A DNA stretch of 64,000 nucleotides from the NCBI GenBank assembly GCA_903813345.2, contig CAIIXF020000007.1:39230671-39294670 (forward strand), written 5' to 3'. Below, in pieces: positions 59,941 through 64,000 of this stretch. Position numbers and translations under genes: made by a program. Below the pieces are notes generated by a model. It was not told the origin of the DNA. It saw nothing but the letters and a program-made list of their open reading frames with translations, and made no database searches. This DNA comes from Owenia fusiformis. Lineage: Eukaryota; Annelida; Polychaeta; Sabellida; Oweniidae. The stretch's first letter is position 1. Each line of letters opens with the position of its first letter.

Positions 59941-60839
59941 GATTTACATTTCCGTCATGACACGCAAAAATTGATTCTAAGAATCTCCTTTACAGAAATT
60001 TTAGAAAATACGTTACGTTGTGTCAAAGCATGACTCTGCGGGAAATGAGACATCTTTTCATTTCCAAGTTGTTGATCCTATACAAGCATACCAATCTTCA
60101 AAATAAAATTACATAGACTGACTTTCAACCCAAAATTTTGATTTTACAGTCTCGAACTTTGAGAAACTTAGATAACACCATTTATGACTACTTTGACAAA
60201 CTTGACCTTTAATATCGAAAATTTCACTTTTTGAGAGCTAAATTAAATTGCATTCTAAGGTCAAATTTAATCTACAGAGAAATTGTAGATGATTTTTAAA
60301 ATAGAATTTGGTAAAGGATTAGTATCGATATGGTGAACTGAATTGAACACACGTTGCAGACTATTTAGTTTCACGTTACATTGAATTCAATAGGATTTCG
60401 CGATACCTGCTATCTTTGAACGTGTGCAACTTCAGTTCTACAAAAGCTTTTACCATGATTTGAAAGATAATAGATTATTGTTTTATTTTAGGCAGCATTT
60501 TAGGGCACAAAAAATTATCGTGAAAGGAAATTGACAATTTATCACAAAACATCAAAACTTTACACTCCTCCGATTTAGTGTTACATAAAAAGGCTGCAGA
60601 CATTAGAGTTAACCTAATCACGGTGCTGAAGTCTTGACAATCTATCAACTGCAGACGGAATCGGTCCAACATTGTTTTTGACACTCACGTATTTACTGCA
60701 ATCAATCTCACTGTTAGCATGTCAACGAGGTTCATTATGGAGTATGATACTCTGTTGCCGTTTTTAATAGCTTTAACTTCTAGCATAATTGGAATTCAAA
60801 TTGGAAGTGATGGTAAACCCGCAAAAGGTATACCCGTTG
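59941..60839. other. Intergenic, little recognised
   Basis: Contains a lone MITE terminus (60310-60345, GTATCGATATGGTGAACTGA). Otherwise no gene or repeat was recognised. Confidence 0.4.
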
Positions 60840-61262
60840 CACGGAGCTGGTAATTACCCCATCGTTCGAGGGGGGTGTCCAAAAAGCTTGGTCCGTCTGT
60901 ACCTCAAATATTGATTGACATGATTCAAATTTTATAGGCTTATGCCGCTTATGCCTTATGGGTGTAGGACCTCTGCTCGAGAATTTTCAATATGGCTGTT
61001 CAGTTCAAAATGGCCCCCATTTTTGTACAAAATGTAATCTTTGATAACTCCGATACTAGTTGATGCCTAGGGACAATAGTGGTACCCAATAAGGAGATTT
61101 TCAATATCGTGAATTTCAAAATGGTCACCATTTTCGTAAAAAGACGTAATCTTTGATAACTCACGACCAGTGTGCGGAATTGAATCAAATAGGCTGAAGC
61201 TTTGGAACAAAGGAGTTCTGTTTGGGAGGGAATTTTCAAGAGGGTAGCTGAATTTCAAATCA
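60840..61262 (-). repeat. Pearl-like core repeats, minus orientation
   Basis: Reverse-complement core phrases (GGACCTCTGCTCGAGAATTT, AAAATGGTCACCATTTT, TAATCTTTGATAACTC), about three copies. Starts near ATCGTTCGAGGGGGG, which resembles the reversed right end of the complete element at 14999-16199. Confidence 0.65.
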
Positions 61263-61784
61263 TTAGTGAGGTTAAGCAAGACGATTTTTTATGACGTGAA
61301 CCGCAAACGTAAACCTTTACGTTCCCGTTTACGTACTACGAACAAAAATGCTTTAAGCTGAGCACTTTAGACGTAACGTAAACGTAAACCTCAAAATGTT
61401 TTTCCTTTTTCTTAGCGGCCTTTCGTTTTGTTTTCTACTCTAAAAGTATGAAAAATATTACTTTATTGACAAATTGATGAAAGTGTTTAACAGAGGAGAT
61501 GTTTCACAGTCTGGCAGTGTTTTATGACATCTTGAATCTTACAAAATACAACATGTTAATACTAGTTCAATGTCGTCTTCCATGTTCGTTTTGTATCCAT
61601 GCTGCTTAATCTAGTTGTTGAACACAATATGTACTGTCAATCATATGCGCATGCGCCAAAAGCAAGAGACGTGGAAATTTTAGTGAAACATTTTTGTACA
61701 ATTTTTAGTGGACTAGTAATATATTTTAGTATTTGAAGGCTCGAGAAAGTGTATAAGCTACTTATTGTGATACCTAAACGGATT
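61263..61784 (+). other. LINE 5' region and flank
   Basis: Before ORF1. It contains a TTAAGCAAGACG end and clustered ACGTAAAC phrases (61295-61395) resembling the TIR element at 59447. The LINE's own 5' end could not be placed; part of 61400-61784 is presumably its 5' UTR. Confidence 0.4.
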
Positions 61785-62795
61785 ATGGCGTCAAATATGG
61801 ATATTTCATCGAATAATCCGTTCTTGAAACGGTCACGCCCTGATGACGAGGACATCCAAGATGGCGACCAGGTAAATAAACGACTAAAGCAGACTTCTGG
61901 TAGCTCTACTGTCAATGATCCATCGCAAACAGTAACATTAAATACGATTTTTAACATGTTAAACCGTGTTTTGGACTCTATGGATAAACAGGATGATCGC
62001 ATTAGGGCTATTGCTACTGACGTGGTGTCTACTTCAGAAATGTCAATCCGAAACGAACTTGGGCGGAATATTTCAAGGGTATCGAATGAAGTGAACGAAC
62101 GTATGGATAAAATTGAACAACAGGTCACGTCGTCCCTCTCTCGATTGGACCAAATCGAAACCGAAATCCCCAAGTCTAGTACGCCCGCTGACAACAGGAG
62201 TGCTTCAATAACCCCTCAACAAAAACCTGAATTAGCGATCTTTAATCTTCCCGAGTCAACTAGCGTGAACGATCTTTTAACCAATGGCCTTGGTTTTAAA
62301 ACGGATGAGTTACAAATAGGCCCTGCCAGGCGCGTAGGAAGCGTTCGAGTTGGAGCAACGAGACCTAGAGTCACCATACTACCAGTAAAAAACAACAATG
62401 ACCTACACAAAATTTTAAAGCAGAAGCGTGTGTTAAAAAACTCTGCCCAGTTTAACTCAGTGTATATCAATGTTGCAAAATCCCCTGAAACTCTGAGTCA
62501 AGAGCGCTTAATGCGCAGAATGATTAATCAGTCTGTGCAATCTCACGTTAAATCACTACAGGGAAATGAAACTCAACATGTCTTGAATTCGGCACAGCAG
62601 AATACTACAACACCGAGTGTGATTGAGATCCAGAGTCAACAACGCCCTTCGCCAACCCCAGCATCGTTACGTATGAATGCTTCTCAAGAACCCAAGCCCA
62701 ATTCTAGATCCAAACCCAATCCCAAGGCCACACAACCCAACCGTAAAGGGGCCTCAAAAAAGCTCCCCGTTAATGCCAATAATAGTCAACAATAG
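61785..62795 (+). CDS. LINE ORF1 protein
   Basis: 336 residues from ATG 61785 (GATTATGG context; an upstream GTG in frame is unlikely). The N-terminus carries a basic patch (KRSRPDDED). A predicted coiled coil follows (about residues 60-140, FNMLNRVLDSMDKQDDRI and later heptads). Next is an RRM-like part (LAIFNLPES, ARRVGSVRVGATRPRVTILP, VYINVAKSPE), then a basic Pro/Lys/Asn-rich tail. Coiled coil plus RRM plus basic tail is the usual layout of RNA-binding ORF1 proteins of L1/Tx1-like LINEs; the clade is not assigned. ORF2 follows immediately in the same frame after TAG. Confidence 0.75.
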   Translation: MASNMDISSNNPFLKRSRPDDEDIQDGDQVNKRLKQTSGSSTVNDPSQTVTLNTIFNMLNRVLDSMDKQDDRIRAIATDVVSTSEMSIRNELGRNISRVSNEVNERMDKIEQQVTSSLSRLDQIETEIPKSSTPADNRSASITPQQKPELAIFNLPESTSVNDLLTNGLGFKTDELQIGPARRVGSVRVGATRPRVTILPVKNNNDLHKILKQKRVLKNSAQFNSVYINVAKSPETLSQERLMRRMINQSVQSHVKSLQGNETQHVLNSAQQNTTTPSVIEIQSQQRPSPTPASLRMNASQEPKPNSRSKPNPKATQPNRKGASKKLPVNANNSQQ

Positions 62796-64000
62796 GATAA
62801 ATTGGTCACAGGCTTTTGGAACGTAAGAGGTTTCCCCAATATATGTAATGATAAGTATAATACAATGTGTGAAATGATTAAATGTAAAAGGTTTGATATA
62901 CTAGGCATTGCCGAAACTCATCTCATAGGTAGTGACGTAGTTACAGTAGACAACATGGTTTGGTTTGGAAACAATAGATCTAAACATGTGAGAGCTCGTA
63001 TTGGCTCTGGAGGTGTAGGATTCCTTGTCAGTAGGTCCCTTTTAAAAACGTATGATGTTAGCGTATTAAATGACGATACTGAAGGTATATTGTGGCTTAA
63101 ATTCTGTGCTAAATCAGTTAACTTGTCATCATTCAGTGCCTGTGTGGCTTATCTGCCACCCGAAGGGTGTGTGAGAAGTAACCCAGATGTATTTTTTGAC
63201 AATCTTTTGACACATATTTATTTGTACCAAGATATAGGTGAATACTTTATATGTACCGATTGTAACGCCAGAACTGGCGATGGTGAAGATTTTATTGCAG
63301 GAGTTGACAATCTATGTGATAGAAATGTGTTAGATTTTAAACAAAATGCTTATGGTGCCAAATTGCTTGAATTTTTACAAGATGTAAACTGTTGTATCCT
63401 TAATGGTAGAAATCATGAACACAACGACTTTACATTTGTTTCAACTCAGGGTCACTCTGTCGTTGACTATTGTATTGTACCCCATATGTCACTGCCTTTG
63501 TTTACTAAGTTCAATGTTTTTACCATGTCAAGCTTATGTAATTCAATGGGTATTGTACCTGACATCCAATTGCCTGACCATTCACTTTTGTATTGGGAGT
63601 TTAGAATAAGAAATAATGTGGCAAATTGTCCAGGAGTTCAGCTTAGCTCAATTGACCAATCAGTGAGCTATTCAAACTCAAGCAGTGCATTTCACAAACA
63701 CGATACGCGGAATATACCACGTGACTTCATGTTTACTGACGAAGTCATCCATGAAATCGACGACCTGCTTTTGAGGATTTCCCGAGCGGAACAAACGCAA
63801 CATGCGTTGGACAACATTTATGGAAATTACCGTAAGCTACTGTCCAATGAAATGGATGGAAAGCTACCATATAAGGTCATATCCCCAGGAGGTGCAAACA
63901 CTCGGAAATACTTTCGCCCAAATCGACCATTCTGGACCGATGAACTCAATGAACTTTGGGTAGCATACAATAGCGCTGAGAAATCATGGCTCAGAGCACC
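62796..64000 (+). CDS. LINE ORF2, endonuclease part (runs off window)
   Basis: Open for 401 codons to the window edge with no stop or frameshift. APE-type endonuclease loops in order: GFWNVRGF, ILGIAETHL, CTDCNARTGD, SVVDYCIVP and LPDHSLLYW, so the catalytic set looks complete. From about 63700 it continues into the linker before the reverse transcriptase (PNRPFWTDELNELW). The first in-frame ATG (62863) lies after the first catalytic loop, so translation from it would lose the active site. Intactness suggests recent activity. Confidence 0.85.

Overview
This is a eukaryotic window with AT-rich sequence, spliceosomal GT-AG introns and many DNA-transposon relics. I read it as a lophotrochozoan, most probably a mollusc. 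The reasons are a single-exon Toll-like receptor, a von Willebrand A plus chitin-binding gene of the shell-matrix type, and elements built like the bivalve pearl/CvA (Helentron-derived) class: about 145-bp core repeats ending in an ACGG microsatellite. The species cannot be named from sequence alone.

From 1 to 32606 on the plus strand lies most of one large gene of the BNIP2/caytaxin/PRUNE2 family, best read as PRUNE2-like. Its 5' end is outside the window. Eleven exons join with consistent phases and give about 2140 residues: a giant 4.1-kb exon, a 1.1-kb repeat-coding exon, several small linker exons, and a BCH (CRAL-TRIO-like) domain over exons 6-11. The giant exon holds six FTPQNSF-type repeats, nine clustered DPF motifs, and four tandem amphipathic helices that fit the RII-binding consensus of A-kinase anchoring proteins. 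Intron 6 ends in nine 93-bp tandem copies of the acceptor and first 41 nt of exon 7. A single-exon orphan GPCR gene lies antisense in intron 10.

From 32.6 to 41.1 kb is intergenic DNA with foldback elements, a dispersed repeat pair and a tRNA-derived SINE. From 41.1 to 43.7 kb is a Toll-like receptor (plus strand), followed closely by an (AAAGT)n-type satellite.

From 47.8 to 56.8 kb on the minus strand is the 3' part of a gene with a chitin-binding (peritrophin-like) exon and a complete VWA domain, resembling Pif/BMSP-type shell-matrix proteins. About 6.7 kb of its 7.4-kb intron is two DNA transposons. One is a GC-rich inverted-repeat element. The other is a 5.1-kb PIF/Harbinger element carrying a transposase remnant, into which a deleted LINE has inserted.

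From 56.8 to 61.3 kb there are further MITEs and pearl-like repeats. From about 61.4 kb to the end is an intact-looking LINE whose ORF1 and ORF2 lie in the same frame, separated by a single TAG codon.
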